From Mariannaea sp. PMI_226 (taxonomy: Eukaryota > Ascomycota > Sordariomycetes > Hypocreales > Nectriaceae): a stretch of DNA of 64,000 nt. The notes below the pieces were generated by a model. That model saw nothing but the letters and a program-made list of their open reading frames with translations, ran no database searches and had not been told where the DNA came from. This document shows, piece by piece, positions 1-11,647 of this stretch. The stretch lies in assembly GCA_024336345.1 (NCBI GenBank), contig JANFOG010000006.1:1054001-1118000 (forward strand), written 5' to 3'. The stretch's first letter is position 1. Each line of letters opens with the position of its first letter. A program made the position numbers and the translations under genes.

Positions 1-1058
1 TTCCCTCAGCTCCGGCAAGCTTTCCCTCTCAACACCCGGTCAAGGCTCCCACGGTGATTCCTTCAGTCGCAACGCCTCCTTCTCCAAGCGTCAAGGTGGC
101 GATGCCTCCCAGAATAAATCAAACCCCTTCGGCTCCGCCCCTGGAAGCGCTCTAGTATCCCCTACCAGCGGTGCGTCCAGCGCCTTTGGTCTAGGCTCAG
201 GAGCCTTTGCGTCGTTCGGGTCTGCCAAGACGCCCAAGTCGTCGGCAAATCCGTTCGATTCTGCCATGGGCTCAGTGGCTCCCAAACCTGGACAGGCCAA
301 AGACCTTAAGGCTGGGCCCAAGGGTCCCGGTATGACTTCCATTTCCGAGGATAAAACTTCGTTAGTGGATAGTCCCCAATCACACCCACTCAAGGATGCT
401 TGGTCCTTTTGGTACCGCCCTCCAATCTCCAAGGCCCACGGCTTTATCGAGTACGAGCAGACACTGCATGGCATTGCTACAGTGCAGACGGCAGAGGAGT
501 TCTGGGAGATTTACTCGCACCTGAAGCGGCCGTCGGCCCTTCCCGTCGTATCTGACTACCACCTCTTCAAGAAGGATATTCGCCCAATATGGGAGGACGA
601 GGAGAACAAGAGGGGTGGAAAGTGGATAGTACGCATGAAGAAAGGCGTGGCTGATCGCTACTGGGAGGATCTTTTACTTTCTCTCATTGGTGATCAGTTT
701 GGGGATGCGGGCGAGGATGTATGTGGTGCGGTGTTGAGTATGAGGAATGGAGAGGATATCCTTAGCATCTGGACTCGCACAGATGGTGGTCGCGTTATCA
801 AGATCCGGTAAGTGTACCTCTGATATATTTCTTTGCAACACTTGTTTCCCGCAGATGCTAACAATATACTTTAGCGAGACCATGAAGCATGTCCTCAACT
901 TCCCCCCCAACACTCGCGTTGAGTTTAAGAGCCATGACTCTAGCATTCAACAACGGACTGCCATCGAGGAACAGCGTCGTGAGAAGGCTCAGCACCACCA
1001 CGAGAAGCGTCACGCTGGCGGCTCCTCGAAGCAAGCCGCGGAGCAATCCCAATCGTAA
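1..1058 (+). CDS. 4EHP/eIF4E2-type mRNA cap-binding protein, 5' partial
   Basis: Exons 1..807 and 875..1058; the intron is 67 nt (GTAAGT donor, GCTAACA branch site, TTAG acceptor) and the frame is open to the left edge, so the start lies outside the window. The visible N-terminal ~90 residues are low-complexity Ser/Gly/Asn. The eIF4E fold follows: WSFWYRPP, AEEFWEIYSHL, IWEDEENKRGGKW, CGAVLSMR. Aligning on the shared FW motif, the position of human eIF4E Trp56 is Tyr (codon near 452), as in the 4EHP/eIF4E2 class; the second cap-stacking Trp is kept in PIWEDE. Segments such as SDYHLFKKDIRPIWED and LNFPPNT also resemble 4EHP more than canonical eIF4E. 4EHP proteins bind the m7G cap weakly and act in translational repression; that role here is inferred from class. 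It converges with the Sad1 gene. Confidence 0.9.
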
Positions 1059-1683
1059 AACACCTCTCGTCAGGCCCACACTTCCGTCCGTGATGTGGCC
1101 TGTGACGACTCATTTAACTGTATAATACGATATACAGGGCCAAACCATATGGCTTATTCCAATCGTCGATGTCATTATTTTTCTTTCTTTACATCTTCTC
1201 TTTTTTGCGTTCGCCCTGCTTCCCGATGCGGTTGACGACGGCTTTTTGGTTCTTTGGATGAATAGTTGGGGGTTAAGGAGGGTGGCGGACCCTCGTACGC
1301 TTTGTTCATGAGGATATCTTGGGACGGGGTCATTCAACTTGGGACGGATGGATACGGCGGCATGGAACGGTTACGAGAGGCTCAGCGTTTGGTGTTGTCG
1401 AGATGGGATTGCCATGTATGTACAATAAGGCAGCTGTGTGTTGGTTCAGCATGACTGGTCCAGACTTGCAGCGCTCTGCTATGTATTGTGAAGAATTGAA
1501 TAATCACAATCATTTGTTGGACGGCTTTTCACTGCCTCCAAGAAACAAGAAGAAAAATCGCCCTTTTTTTCTTTGTGAATGACGGAAGTGATGTTACATT
1601 TCATTAACCAGTATTTTGATACCAACCCGCCCTCGCTCCTTTACCAACTACATATGATCCTAAATAACCCTCTTTTTGTTTTA
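1059..1683. other. Convergent 3' intergenic region
   Basis: This holds the 3' flanks of the cap-binding gene (+) and the Sad1 gene (-). I see T-rich stretches such as 1169-1206 and no coding signal or structured RNA. Confidence 0.6.
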
Positions 1684-3324
1684 TCATGATGCTCCGGCTT
1701 TGCCCTTTCCTTTCCCTGGTTCTCTTCTCCGCTCCCAAACCTGCAGATAGGCCTCACCCAGGTAGAGTAGCTCGCTCTGCACCTTATCGACAAATAGATC
1801 CTGGCAGACGACCCACTCGCCAGTGGCCTTGTCCTTGAGCTGGACTTTCCACGTCTTGCGCTCCTCGCCGCTGTCAACGACGTCCTCGCGCACACGGACG
1901 GCTTCGTGGACGACGTTGGCGACTAGATCGTACCAGATGGGTTCGCCTGGTGGCCACTCCTTGGGGTTGGGTTCAACATATGGCGACATGTCGAGATTGC
2001 GTGCGTCGAAGGTGACGATAGTTGGATTGCGCTCCGACACGAACTTGTTCTGCGAGAAGCGTTTGACATGGAAGACGAGATAAGGGGGAAGGGGGTGAAG
2101 CAAGCGGTAACGCTTACGTTGGGCGTTGAGTTCCTGGGCGCGCTGACCATCATACTTCGAAAGAATGGTCGTGAGCGGCACCTGGGGAATGATGTTCTTC
2201 TCCAGCTCATCCTGGAAGAGCGGCGTTGAGGGTAGATCCAGGGTAAGAAGAAGGAAGCGCGCGATGTCGACTTTTACGTCCGCAGCATCCTCGAAGCGTA
2301 GACGATCGCCAGCATCAGCGCGAGCTGTGATGGCCTGCGATTCGACCTTGAGTTTGCCTTGAAACGTACGCTGGATCATGGAGCTTCCCGGCTTCGTTTT
2401 GGATCCACCAAGGCCGAGATGGAGGTTGTTGAGAAACCACGAAAGGAACTCAACGGGGTCAGACTGAGCGGTGAGGGTGAAGCGCTTGTTAGAGCGCAGG
2501 GAGATCTCCTGCAGCAGCTCGTGTGGCGAGACATGAGCCTTGAAGGCTCGCGGGTTCCAGATCTTGCGGACAAGGATGCTGCACCGTTTCACCAGCTCTG
2601 CTCTGTTGGAGAAGTTCTCGAGGAGGAAGTAATTGCGCAGCGGCGCTACGTGGGCGAGGGCCTGGACTACTACATTGAGGTAGTCATTCTCTTTGATGTT
2701 GTTCATACCGACGAAGCCCGGGGTGTACTCCTTGTTGTCCAATGTCCAGCTGGTGCGCCTCACGCGGTCCATATCGATGATCTCCTGCTTTGTATATCGT
2801 GGATCCGACACGTACTTGATATCGTCAAGGGCGCGGCTCTTGACCTCGTAGCCCTCGGGTAGAACGTAAACACTTTGAGACTCAAGATTGATGTAGACAT
2901 GGTGGTCCTCATCGAGAGCGTGGAAATAGGCGTGCGATTTAGGCCCGCGTCCTTGGAAGTACTTGCCGCAGACTAGGCAAGCATAGACATTGATGTTGGA
3001 GAGGGAGATGGAGCAAAGCTTCTCAAAGTCGAAATCGAGCACATTCCGATCGATGGTATCGAGGTAAAGGTCGTCGTATCCCTCTGTAGGAGCTGATTGT
3101 CGGAGAGGTGCTACGGGATGAAACTCTTCGTCGCCGAAGTCGTCGCCAGCTTCACCCACCCCATTCATCTCCTCCCTCGTCTCGCCGTCGGTTTCGGCGT
3201 CGTAGACATCTCGACGTCCACTGTCTAGGGGGGAGTCGAGCTCTCCGACCCGCGACTTCTTTGATGCGGGCGAGGCGATGTCAAGGAGCTCGTCAAGGGC
3301 CTCGGAGGCCTGGCGCTTGGCCAT
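1684..3324 (-). CDS. Sad1/USP39-like U4/U6.U5 tri-snRNP protein (inactive ubiquitin-protease fold)
   Basis: Single exon, 546 residues. The start at 3324 has a good context (ACCATGGCC); the frame stays open 49 codons upstream but without an ATG, so that part is read as leader. After an acidic N-terminus comes a UBP-type zinc finger (VYACLVCGKYFQGRG, then the H-rich SHAYFHALDEDHH), then a UCH/USP domain starting GFVGMNNIKENDYLN. In active USPs this N-terminal box carries the catalytic Cys; here the position is Asp (NDY), as in USP39/Sad1, so no deubiquitinase activity is expected. Family knowledge: Sad1/USP39 is needed for tri-snRNP addition to the spliceosome in the nucleus. The C-terminus ends in a Lys/Gly-rich tail. 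Upstream on the same strand lies utp13, 517 bp away. Confidence 0.93.
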   Translation of the reverse strand: MAKRQASEALDELLDIASPASKKSRVGELDSPLDSGRRDVYDAETDGETREEMNGVGEAGDDFGDEEFHPVAPLRQSAPTEGYDDLYLDTIDRNVLDFDFEKLCSISLSNINVYACLVCGKYFQGRGPKSHAYFHALDEDHHVYINLESQSVYVLPEGYEVKSRALDDIKYVSDPRYTKQEIIDMDRVRRTSWTLDNKEYTPGFVGMNNIKENDYLNVVVQALAHVAPLRNYFLLENFSNRAELVKRCSILVRKIWNPRAFKAHVSPHELLQEISLRSNKRFTLTAQSDPVEFLSWFLNNLHLGLGGSKTKPGSSMIQRTFQGKLKVESQAITARADAGDRLRFEDAADVKVDIARFLLLTLDLPSTPLFQDELEKNIIPQVPLTTILSKYDGQRAQELNAQRKRYRLLHPLPPYLVFHVKRFSQNKFVSERNPTIVTFDARNLDMSPYVEPNPKEWPPGEPIWYDLVANVVHEAVRVREDVVDSGEERKTWKVQLKDKATGEWVVCQDLFVDKVQSELLYLGEAYLQVWERRREPGKGKGKAGAS

Positions 3325-3841
3325 GGTCGTGTTTGAATTTCTTTCCGATCGACGACTCTGAAGGTGGTGATGGGAGAGTAACGTCTGAGAAATGGGTGTT
3401 TGACACTGTATCTCCGAATTGGGCGGATGTAAATAAAGTACAGAAGTGCGAAGAACTAAGGCACTGGACAAGGCTGAGATGCAAAGAATATGTGCATGCT
3501 TGCGGAACCATGAAGCACCAGGTGGAGCTCAAAATTCTAGGCACCTCAGGCGTGGAGTCCTGTCATACATTGAACCTGGAGGTGCCCTGGCTCTAGGTAG
3601 CTCCCATTGGTATGTGTGGAGTACTGTATGTACCTCGATATCAAGCCAAGGTATTGACCGAGATCACAACAACTACTATCAAAGAATTATCTGGAGCAAA
3701 AAAAAAGGAGAAAGCCAATCTTGAATTTTTTTTATCTATATCCTCCTACGCCAATAATCAAATTTATTTTCCGTTTCGTGTGAATATTTATCTGGTTAAA
3801 ACGGGGAAATATGTCTCAGATGCCACATATTAAGATACCTA
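3325..3841. other. Sad1 promoter / utp13 3' flank
   Basis: About 517 bp between two minus-strand genes. It should contain the promoter of the Sad1 gene and the 3' end of utp13. An A-rich run (about 3700-3712) is present; no further gene is seen. Confidence 0.5.
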
Positions 3842-6709
3842 TTAGCCCGCCATGACTACATCAGCTTGCTCTCCAGTCTCTTTCATCAGCACATCATCCT
3901 CGTCCATTGCCGGAGCAATACTGTCCATCTCCTGTAGGGTATATTCCACCAAGTAACTCTCATCCACTAGCTCCTCCACTCGCTTGTAATGTCGCTCAGT
4001 GTAAACTCTGATGGCATGCAGGATCTCCTTCAAGCTCTTCTGTCCCTTAGCTCCCTTTACAGACAAGTTGGAGAACTTTGACGCGGGGTAGCTTCGGATG
4101 AGAGTCCACAAGATCCTTTGCGACACCTGTGCCGTTCTCGCATTGGTGTTCCAATCTCGCAGCCTCAGGAGCAATAGGAAAATTTGCTCATCCGAGAGAT
4201 TGGCTAGGACCTCGTCCACGGCCTTCAGTCCTGACAAGCTCCCTGCATCAGGGTTGCTCGTGGTAACGACTGACGTGAATAGGCTCAGTAGGCGACCTGG
4301 GTGGTTAAGTTGAAGGGCAAGGGTGATAGCCTCACGGTATGAACCAGCATGCATATGGTTTTCCAACTCTTGCTCTTGTTCAATCAGCTCGAGCGCAGCC
4401 TTGGAAGCTGCTGCCTGAGTCTCAGATGACGTATCTTTCCAGAAAGTAACAGTAGAATCCCCACTACCAGAGACAATGGTGTTGTTCTTCGGATGCACAG
4501 CAACAGCCCATACGCGATCCTCGTGGTTGTCAAGAGTGCACTCGGTCTCTCCTGAGTTGACATCCCACACCTTCACGAGGCCGTCACCACCTGCACTGGC
4601 AAAGTGGACGCGCTTCCTAGTCTGATCTTTCTCTGTGGGCATGTTGAGCCAGGCCAATTTTAGTACGCTGTTCGAGTGGCCCTCAAACGTTTTGATGCAA
4701 GTGTAGTCGGAAAGACTCCAAAGCTTGATGGTCTTGTCGCCACTTCCGGTAAGCACCACTCCCTTTCCAGTGATAGGGCCATCCTCGCCTTGAATGGCGG
4801 GCATCTGAGCCGGGGAGAATTGCACAGACCAAACTCCTCGCTTGTGACCACGAAGAATACCCTGAACTTCACCTTCCTCGACGGACCAGATCTTGACCGT
4901 CTTGTCCTGAGAGGCAGATGCAAACAGCTGGCTACTGTGATGGACGTTGATGGCGTTGATATCTTTGTCATGTGCCTTACGGGTGAAGGCAGCTCGGGAT
5001 CCCGTTTTTTGGCCCTTCTTTTGAGCGACACGAGGGACCTCCCACTTCTTGATGGTTTGATCCTGCGATCCAGTCAAGAGGAAAGCAGGGGGATGGCTGA
5101 GAGGATCCAACCGCGCCGCAGAGGATTCAGGTGGAACGGTTTTCGGCAGTGCCACAGCACCCAAAGACTCAGCATGGCCGGAAAAGGTAGCCCAGCATGT
5201 ATAAGAGTCGTGCTCGGGGTCAACGCGCCAGAGCTTGGCAGTGTTGTCCTTGGCACCCGTAGCAATCCAATGCCCGGACCAGTCAATATCCAGGGAAATA
5301 ATAATGTCGTCGTGACCCTTCAAGAGAGCAACATCTTGGCCGAAGTAAGCTGCGGAATCAGATCCCCAAATATCCTCGGAAGCTCCTTCTTTCGATTCAC
5401 CCACGGAGACAAGTCTGATATCCTCCGAGTTTGTGGCTAGAGCCAAGAGTGAATGGTCTGGGAGCATATATCCCAAGTCGATGATCTCATCGTGAGTTCC
5501 TGATATTCTTCGAAATGGCTGAGGCGCTGGGAGGTCTGTGCCGATGGCCTCTTTCTTGGGCACCTTATACAAGGCCAGGGTATGGTCGACCTGTACACAA
5601 AGAATGAAAGGTAGGCCGGGGCGGTAGATGGACGACACAATACCCTCTTCTTCGCTTTTCTCCGAAATTGACGACGATGATACTTGACGTCCATCGTCGG
5701 TATCCCAGAAACGAACACTTCCATTTGCGGAAGCTGAGTACGTGATCTTCCCACCGTCAACGAATCCAGCACCCTCGACCAGTTCCAGAGTCGGGACAAC
5801 TTTCCGGATTTTCCATGACTTGGTATCCCACCAAATCAGAGTCTTGTCCCTACCTCCAGTGACAAGGGCATGCTGTTCTGGTGAGTAATCCAGGCCCCGG
5901 ACGTCGGAAACGTGAGAATCTAGGTTAGCAACGCAGGTGCGTTTGTGTAAATCCCAAATGCGGACTTTGCCATCTTGGCTACCTGAGGCAAGTCTGAAGT
6001 TGGTTATGGTGACAGTTTCGTCACCATCCTCGTCAGAGTCGTCCTGGGGCTTTGAGCTCTTCTTTTCCTTGCGCGATTGGGTGGTATCCTTTGAGCGTGC
6101 AGCAACTTCGAAGAAATGGAGCGCTGATACCAGAACGGAAGGTCCACGGAAATTGTGCGTCACATATCCTGCAGCAATATCCCAGACCTTGATGGTGCCG
6201 TCGGTTCCTCCAGTGGCTAGCAAGGTGCTGGTGCGGTCGATAGCAAGCACAACAACAGGAGTCCCGTGAGGTTTCAGTGTCCTGAGTAGAGAAGTCTCGA
6301 TTGAGCCATCTTCCTCTGAACGCTTCAGGGAAAAGATTCTCATGGAGAGGCTGCGGCTGCAGACAATGAGATGAGACCCAGAGGGGGTTACTAGGAGAAA
6401 GTCAGATCAATGAAATTTGAGATTTTTAGAATATGCATGTCAAATGAGACATACAAGTCAATGTGGATATGAGCTCTCCATCCTGTGAAAAGTTAGTCAG
6501 GTTTAGAAATCACAACTTCTGGTAACTCTTACACCCTCAATCTGGGCCAGGTGTTGGCCAGTCGCTGGATCAGTCAGGACAGCATCTTCTCCAAGCACGG
6601 TAGCAAGGATGCGAGCGCCATCATCGATGGCTACAGAGCCGCCAGTGAAGATTGGTCTTAGAACATGGCCGACGTCAAACGTCGTTTTCAGAGGCTGTTT
6701 ACTCGCCAT
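3842..6709 (-). CDS. utp13: Utp13-like WD40 protein of the SSU processome (UTP-B/TBL3)
   Basis: Three exons read on the minus strand: 6709..6533, 6482..6455 and 6390..3842, giving 917 residues. The second exon is only 28 nt; joining it gives a seamless WD40 segment (STLTLTPSGSHLIVCSR), which confirms the splice sites. The start MASKQPLKTTF is the first ATG after the intergenic region. About a dozen WD40 repeats follow (for example GGTDGTIKVWD, GSQDGKVRIWD, SASQDKTVKIW, GSGDKTIKLW), then the helical C-terminal Utp13 domain (LENHMHAGSYREAITLALQL, LLLLRLRDWN) and an acidic tail. Family role: UTP-B subcomplex of the 90S pre-ribosome, needed for U3-guided 18S rRNA processing in the nucleolus. It is divergent from the membrane-protein gene at 7132. 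Confidence 0.94.
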
Positions 6710-7131
6710 ATTGCTTGCTGCGGGTTGGATGCAGGAAACTCCAGTTTCATGCCGAAATTTTTGTAAGCCTTCCTTCCTTAGCCTCGTCCTTGTATGGCTT
6801 AGGTGGCGCGCCATTCGTTTGCGCCACAAAATTTCCAGCCACATGTCACCGAACGTAGTATTCCACCTAGTGGAGCCTCCAAGCACGTCCCACGTCCCAG
6901 TAGTTAACTACCTAACTTAGTCGTCGGCCTACGTCCCACTTCCACGTACTTTGGGAGTACATGATGCAGTGATTCTCTCAACTTAATCTCATCTCGTTCT
7001 CCCACTAATAATTCTAAACTATCTCTTTATTTTCGCTCCTTACTTTTGCTTTTGATAACTGACGCTACATTCACCTCCAAACTTTACTCTTTAGAGGTGG
7101 TTCGACTCATGCGCCGCACGGCACTTTCATC
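6710..7131. promoter_or_regulatory. Divergent promoter, utp13 and membrane-protein gene
   Basis: 422 bp separate two divergent start codons, so both promoters must lie here. The strand facing the rightward gene is pyrimidine-rich from about 6975 to 7090. I do not recognise a specific binding site. Confidence 0.5.
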
Positions 7132-8872
7132 ATGGGAATGCAGGAGCCGTTGACGGCTCAGGCTCTTGTATGGAATACCGGGACTCATTTACCCCCTTTG
7201 GAGCTTGTGCTGACCAACTTGACAGGGAAGGTCGCCATACGATGATGATGTTGTCGAATGGGACCAAGAAACAGATGCTCATCGTGAACCCACGCAGGAA
7301 TATGATCATAGAGGGAGACCAGTCAACGCGGAAACTAAGCGTATCAATCGGGACATTGTGCGCTCGCACAATGAAGTCATGCTTGTGATTGGCGTCGCGG
7401 AGCAAGAAAATCCAAATCTTGGCCCCGAAGCAGAGTCTCAGAGGCGTCATGAAGCCCATGAGCGCGCTGTGGGCATGAAGCTAGTCTCTTCGGCTTATCG
7501 ATGCATCGAGGCTGTGGGCATATTTGGCCTCCACCGAGCTCGGCAACGCATTCTGGTAAAACCTCACCCAAGTCATGTTACTGTTGAAAATCACTGGACT
7601 GATTATCCAAAGGTGTACAAAACGTTTTCTCACATCCCCTTTTGGGATTTATACCGACAGAAGTGGCAGGATTTCTCCATCCCAAGGGACATCCTCCCTG
7701 GTGCGCCTGCCAGCTTGCTGGCAAGCTATATAGAGCGGTATATGGTAACACTTTGGAGCGACCGCATTGACAGAATCTTTGCTCGCCGATGGTAAGCGCT
7801 GTCCCAAGCATACTCCCCTCCCCCCGCCTTCTAACATCCAACTAACACATATAGTGTACACGAAATTTGGGCCTACGCTCGAGTCCATCTCGAGATATAC
7901 GTGGTACTACAAAGGCTGAATCTCATTCCGAGCAGCCAGTGGTTCCCTAGTTTGTCTTTTTTCGTTCCCTTCACGCAGGACTCCCCAATCCCAGCGCCTC
8001 CCCCTCCTCGAGACCTCAGCCCCCAGTCAATATTGCAATGGATTGGCGGACTGTTTATCTCTGCGACGCCATTTCTTGTATGGGTAATGACGCAACGAAT
8101 GGTCAGAGACTGGAAACGCCAACTTTGGTCATTGATCTTTCCATACCTCCCAAACACCTGTTTTTCTGCCCGGCGGTTGCCTCCCCTGCCAAATCCACCA
8201 CCTCCCCCGCCTTCGTCTTGGAGAGCAACGAATGATGAGAGGAGGAGGCCGGAACCTCACCGGGTTCGAGACGCAACAGATGAGGTGTCTCCCCTGAGAC
8301 CAATAGACGGTCAAATCCCTGATACTCCGGTCGAAGCAGTCCGTCGTCAAAGCACCTTTTCCGCTCGGGGAGACGACTTCGCTAGTGACGAAGAGGACAT
8401 GGAGGGCGTCAGTGCGACTTTGATTTCGTTTGATGTGGAAGCTAGCGACGCGGCTGAAGCACCTGCCGGACTGTGGTCAGCTGAACTACGGCCCAGTGTG
8501 GCTCCTGATCCAAACGGAGTCCAGGTTTTGTATCTTGACACAACTTTAACCCAGCTGCCACCGCTTATGGCATCACACCTGTTTACGGAGGCCCTGTCGA
8601 GACTTCTAATTGCCCCATATGAAGGTATTGCATTACGCTTACTTGCGCGGACATGGTGTGTGGCGCATGGTCTGTCTGTCAACAACATATATCGCGCCAG
8701 TCTCTTCAGCTGCCTAAACGGAAATGCCGTAATTAACTTCTTGGGATCGGAATTTCTACACTTCTCTGTATTAAGTGAGTTATGGGGTGTCGTAATGCTC
8801 ATCTCAATGTATCATCACCAATCTGAGGAAGAATGGAAGGAGACAGAGGCCAAGGCCCCAGAATGGGATTGA
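7132..8872 (+). CDS. Conserved-looking fungal membrane protein of unknown function
   Basis: Exons 7132..7167, 7226..7791 and 7855..8872 (introns 58 and 63 nt) give 539 residues. I do not recognise the family. The N-terminal part is hydrophilic (GRPVNAETKRINRDIVR). Hydrophobic stretches follow: QWFPSLSFFVPF, then a clear membrane segment ILQWIGGLFISATPFLVWVM, followed by a basic patch (RMVRDWKRQLW), a Pro-rich run (PPLPNPPPPPPS), an acidic disordered region with SDEEDMEGV, and a C-terminal region with further hydrophobic segments (NAVINFLGSEFLHFSVLSEL, LWGVVMLISMYHH). The 36-nt first exon is deduced: the frame is closed upstream of 7226, and a GTATGG donor with a CTGACC branch and ACAG acceptor restores it to an ATG. 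Localisation to an organelle or endomembrane is only a guess. Confidence 0.75.
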
Positions 8873-11316
8873 CGACTAGGCTGAACCATGGGTCAACATT
8901 GCGAAATACAGTGTACGATATGCTAAGACTATGCACAATCAAATTACATCAGCGTTCTGCTACCATTTCGCTTACTTGTTTCTGTGCAAATAGCTTTTCT
9001 GAATAGGATGGGTCGACGCGACACCCAGGATCTGTGGTGGGTGCAGTTGCTTGGCCACCACTATGGCCGATTATCCGTTGTGAGCCACGGCCCTTTTCCA
9101 CACTTTAGTTTTTCTGAAATGCTACAGTCTAGCATTTTCACGATAAATATTAACGTGTATATATATTACGGACATGTGAGTATGAATGATAGTGTCCTTG
9201 TCTCCTCAGAAGCAGAAGTAAACCAAATAGACTTACTTGACTCAACAAGATAAAACGTTGTCGCACTATACTTCGCCTGTCCCTCGACCAGAACCGAGAA
9301 GATCAGTAACCGGTGGACTGATACCAAATACAAGGCCACGCTACATAGTACATACAGTAATAGGTATCAGGACGACTCTGCCTCGCCCTTTCTGGGGTTG
9401 GAGCCCTAGCCTTTGACCAGGGTGCTATGTTTAGGGGGGGCCAACTAGAAGGCCATGAAGACTCAGGTGCAAAATTTGCAGCCGCAGCTCATGCCTTATC
9501 GACGGTGGCCACGTACACAAGTACGAATTGTCATGGGAGAAAAAGATCAGGGCGTCGAAGACGGATATTTGCACGTTTGCATGTTCAGGATTACAGCATA
9601 AACCTATGCACATCTTACGCACTAAGTTCTATCATCCGCATTCCTGGGTCTCTGGTCGCTTCTGATTCGACATAGGAATAGAACTAACAGTGAATCAAAG
9701 TTATGCATGCCAAATGCGTCTGGAGTACTGCGACGTGCCTTCATACAACACCCCTCCCCCCTCCCCCCCTTCTTCCCCGCGGCTCGGCAAGCGTGAAGGA
9801 GTGAGGGGCAACTTTCGTGCCGGGTGCCCCGCGGTGAGTGTCAGTTTACACCTTGCGGGCCGCACCGAGATCCTCACGCACAAGAGAATGAGCATATAAA
9901 CGATTAGGCACAGCTGACAACCTAGGTCCTTTAGGGACGTTACCGCAGCGAACGGAGCACTCGTTTGATGAGAAACACGGTCCACATCCACCCCAAAACA
10001 GGCCAGCTACAGGAAGGCGAAGACGCCATACTTGACGCGAACCATGTTTATCAAATGTTCTCGAGTATGAAGGCAAATTTACAATGTAAGCGAGTGCGCC
10101 CTGAAGAGGAATCCAAGTGGAGCGGATGATTGCCTTTGCCCGCACCCAGCAAGCCACTCGACAGACTATCTTATAGTCCATGTCGAATTGGTCATCAGAA
10201 GTGCTTGTGAATATAATACTTTCCATACGCAGCCAAATTCCGAACACTCGACCAAGTGGAGGGGAGATGCTGGGTTATGAAGATGCGTTCACAAGTCATT
10301 GACTATTTTCACCCTTCTCGAATTACACGCCTTCCTCCGAGGATAGTCTTCGCCTTCCGCCGCCCTACATGATATGGCAGAAATTGAATACGGCAGCGTA
10401 TGAATTTTCTCTCTCGGTTTACTGTGCCTGCTTCTACCTGAACTGATACAAGTGTGTCTGGGGCGGTTCGTGCTAGAACCAGGGTACGCGATAAAAAGCA
10501 AAAAAAAGAATAAAGCAATGTTACATGGTCTAGTATTCAGGCAGCAACCGCAAGTTTCTCACCAGTAATCTGTATACGGTCCACCACTTCCCAATATCTT
10601 TCATCATCTGTTACAGCGTGCAGAACAGGCCACAGGGTTGGTGATTTTCCTCGTTCGCCCTCTTATCATCAGAGGTGTGGATGAAAGCTAGGGAGGAGGT
10701 TTTTAAGCTTGATATTTTCCATTTCCAGTTACTCAGGCGATTCTAACGAGGTGAAGCAATAACGAAAATATTGCATTCTGGTTGGGCTCTTTGTTGGGTA
10801 ATCCCCCATCTCACCTGGGCCGAGTGAACTGAGGGGACCTTGGAACATCACAGAAAGACCGGTTACAAATTTCAATTAGGGAACCAAGATGTCCGAGCAC
10901 ACACCGACTAGGCGAATTTATGGCCTCGCAATAATAGCTCTGTTCAAGCCCGATCTCAGGGGTGTCGAGCAATCCTTTGACTTGTCACCCCCCGGAGCGT
11001 ATTACCGGCATATTTGTTGTCTCTAGTGCCTTCTGCTGTGTTCGAATGACCCGACCCGTAACCATAAATTACTATTATGACTGGTTGCTATTCACGCTAT
11101 CGCGCATATGTCTTCCCATGAGCCAGCTAGCAGGGCTTGTTGCTAGTCTACGAGTCAAGGGTTATTTCAGTGACCACCACACACCTCTAGAGAGGAAAAA
11201 TTCCCCAAAAAACTATAAAGAGCTGAAAATATTAGCATTTACGACTCTGGTCCTGTAGTTTTATTCTCTGCCAACCTCCTGAAGTTTGACTTCGATCGCC
11301 CTCCTTACTATTCATC
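8873..11316. other. Gene-poor stretch
   Basis: About 2.4 kb without a convincing gene. Open frames up to 133 codons exist on both strands (for example 9846-10247), but their composition is random, they have no recognisable domain and most lack an ATG. No transposase or reverse-transcriptase fragment and no long terminal repeat was seen. A C-rich tract lies near 9750-9780. Confidence 0.5.
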
Positions 11317-11548
11317 ATGTCTCTGTATCGTGATACTCAAGGTTTGAACCCTGACAGAGGAGATGAATGAATAACTTGTTATTCATATCACTAATACATC
11401 GGAACTAGATGGTACTACGGGCGGAGTTTCCATGACCGTCTGTCAAGACGACTCTCACCTGATTATCGAGGTTCCTCCAAAACGTCCACGTCCACGGCCA
11501 AAACCTATCGTTATCGTCATTCGGCCGACTCAACTCAGGTCGTCCTAG
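11317..11548 (+). pseudogene. Possible small two-exon gene, probably decayed
   Basis: ATG at 11317, 25-nt exon 1 (11317..11341), 67-nt intron ending AACTAG, exon 2 11409..11548, giving about 54 residues. The protein has a hydrophilic start (MSLYRDTQDG) and a basic/Pro segment followed by a beta-like stretch (PPKRPRPRPKPIVIVIRPTQ). Just downstream, in another frame and without its own start, an open stretch encodes a related motif (YVIIIQPTTSSPTQSSVV) and runs to a stop near 11700. The two segments correspond to a degenerate DNA duplication (11486-11547 and 11564-11647). This looks like a once longer gene broken by a frameshift, but a chance arrangement is not excluded. Confidence 0.25.
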
Positions 11549-11647
11549 TTTCTCGGAAAGAATCCACGTCCAAGGTTTCAAAATATGACCGATACGTTAT
11601 AATCATTCAACCAACAACTTCATCCCCTACTCAGTCGTCGGTTGTAG
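11486..11647. repeat. Degenerate tandem duplication, two ~62-84 bp copies
   Basis: Copy 1 (11486-11547) and copy 2 (11564-11647) both begin CCACGTCCA and share CGTTAT..TCATTC and ACTCAG(T/G)..GTCGTC blocks in the same order, with gaps. Several differences are G in copy 1 versus A in copy 2 (TCGGCCGAC versus TCAACCAAC), the direction expected from repeat-induced point mutation. The alignment was made by eye. Confidence 0.4.

Noticed and set aside
9846..10247. 133-codon minus-strand frame
   Set aside because: Random composition, no domain, no splice support and no conservation signal visible.
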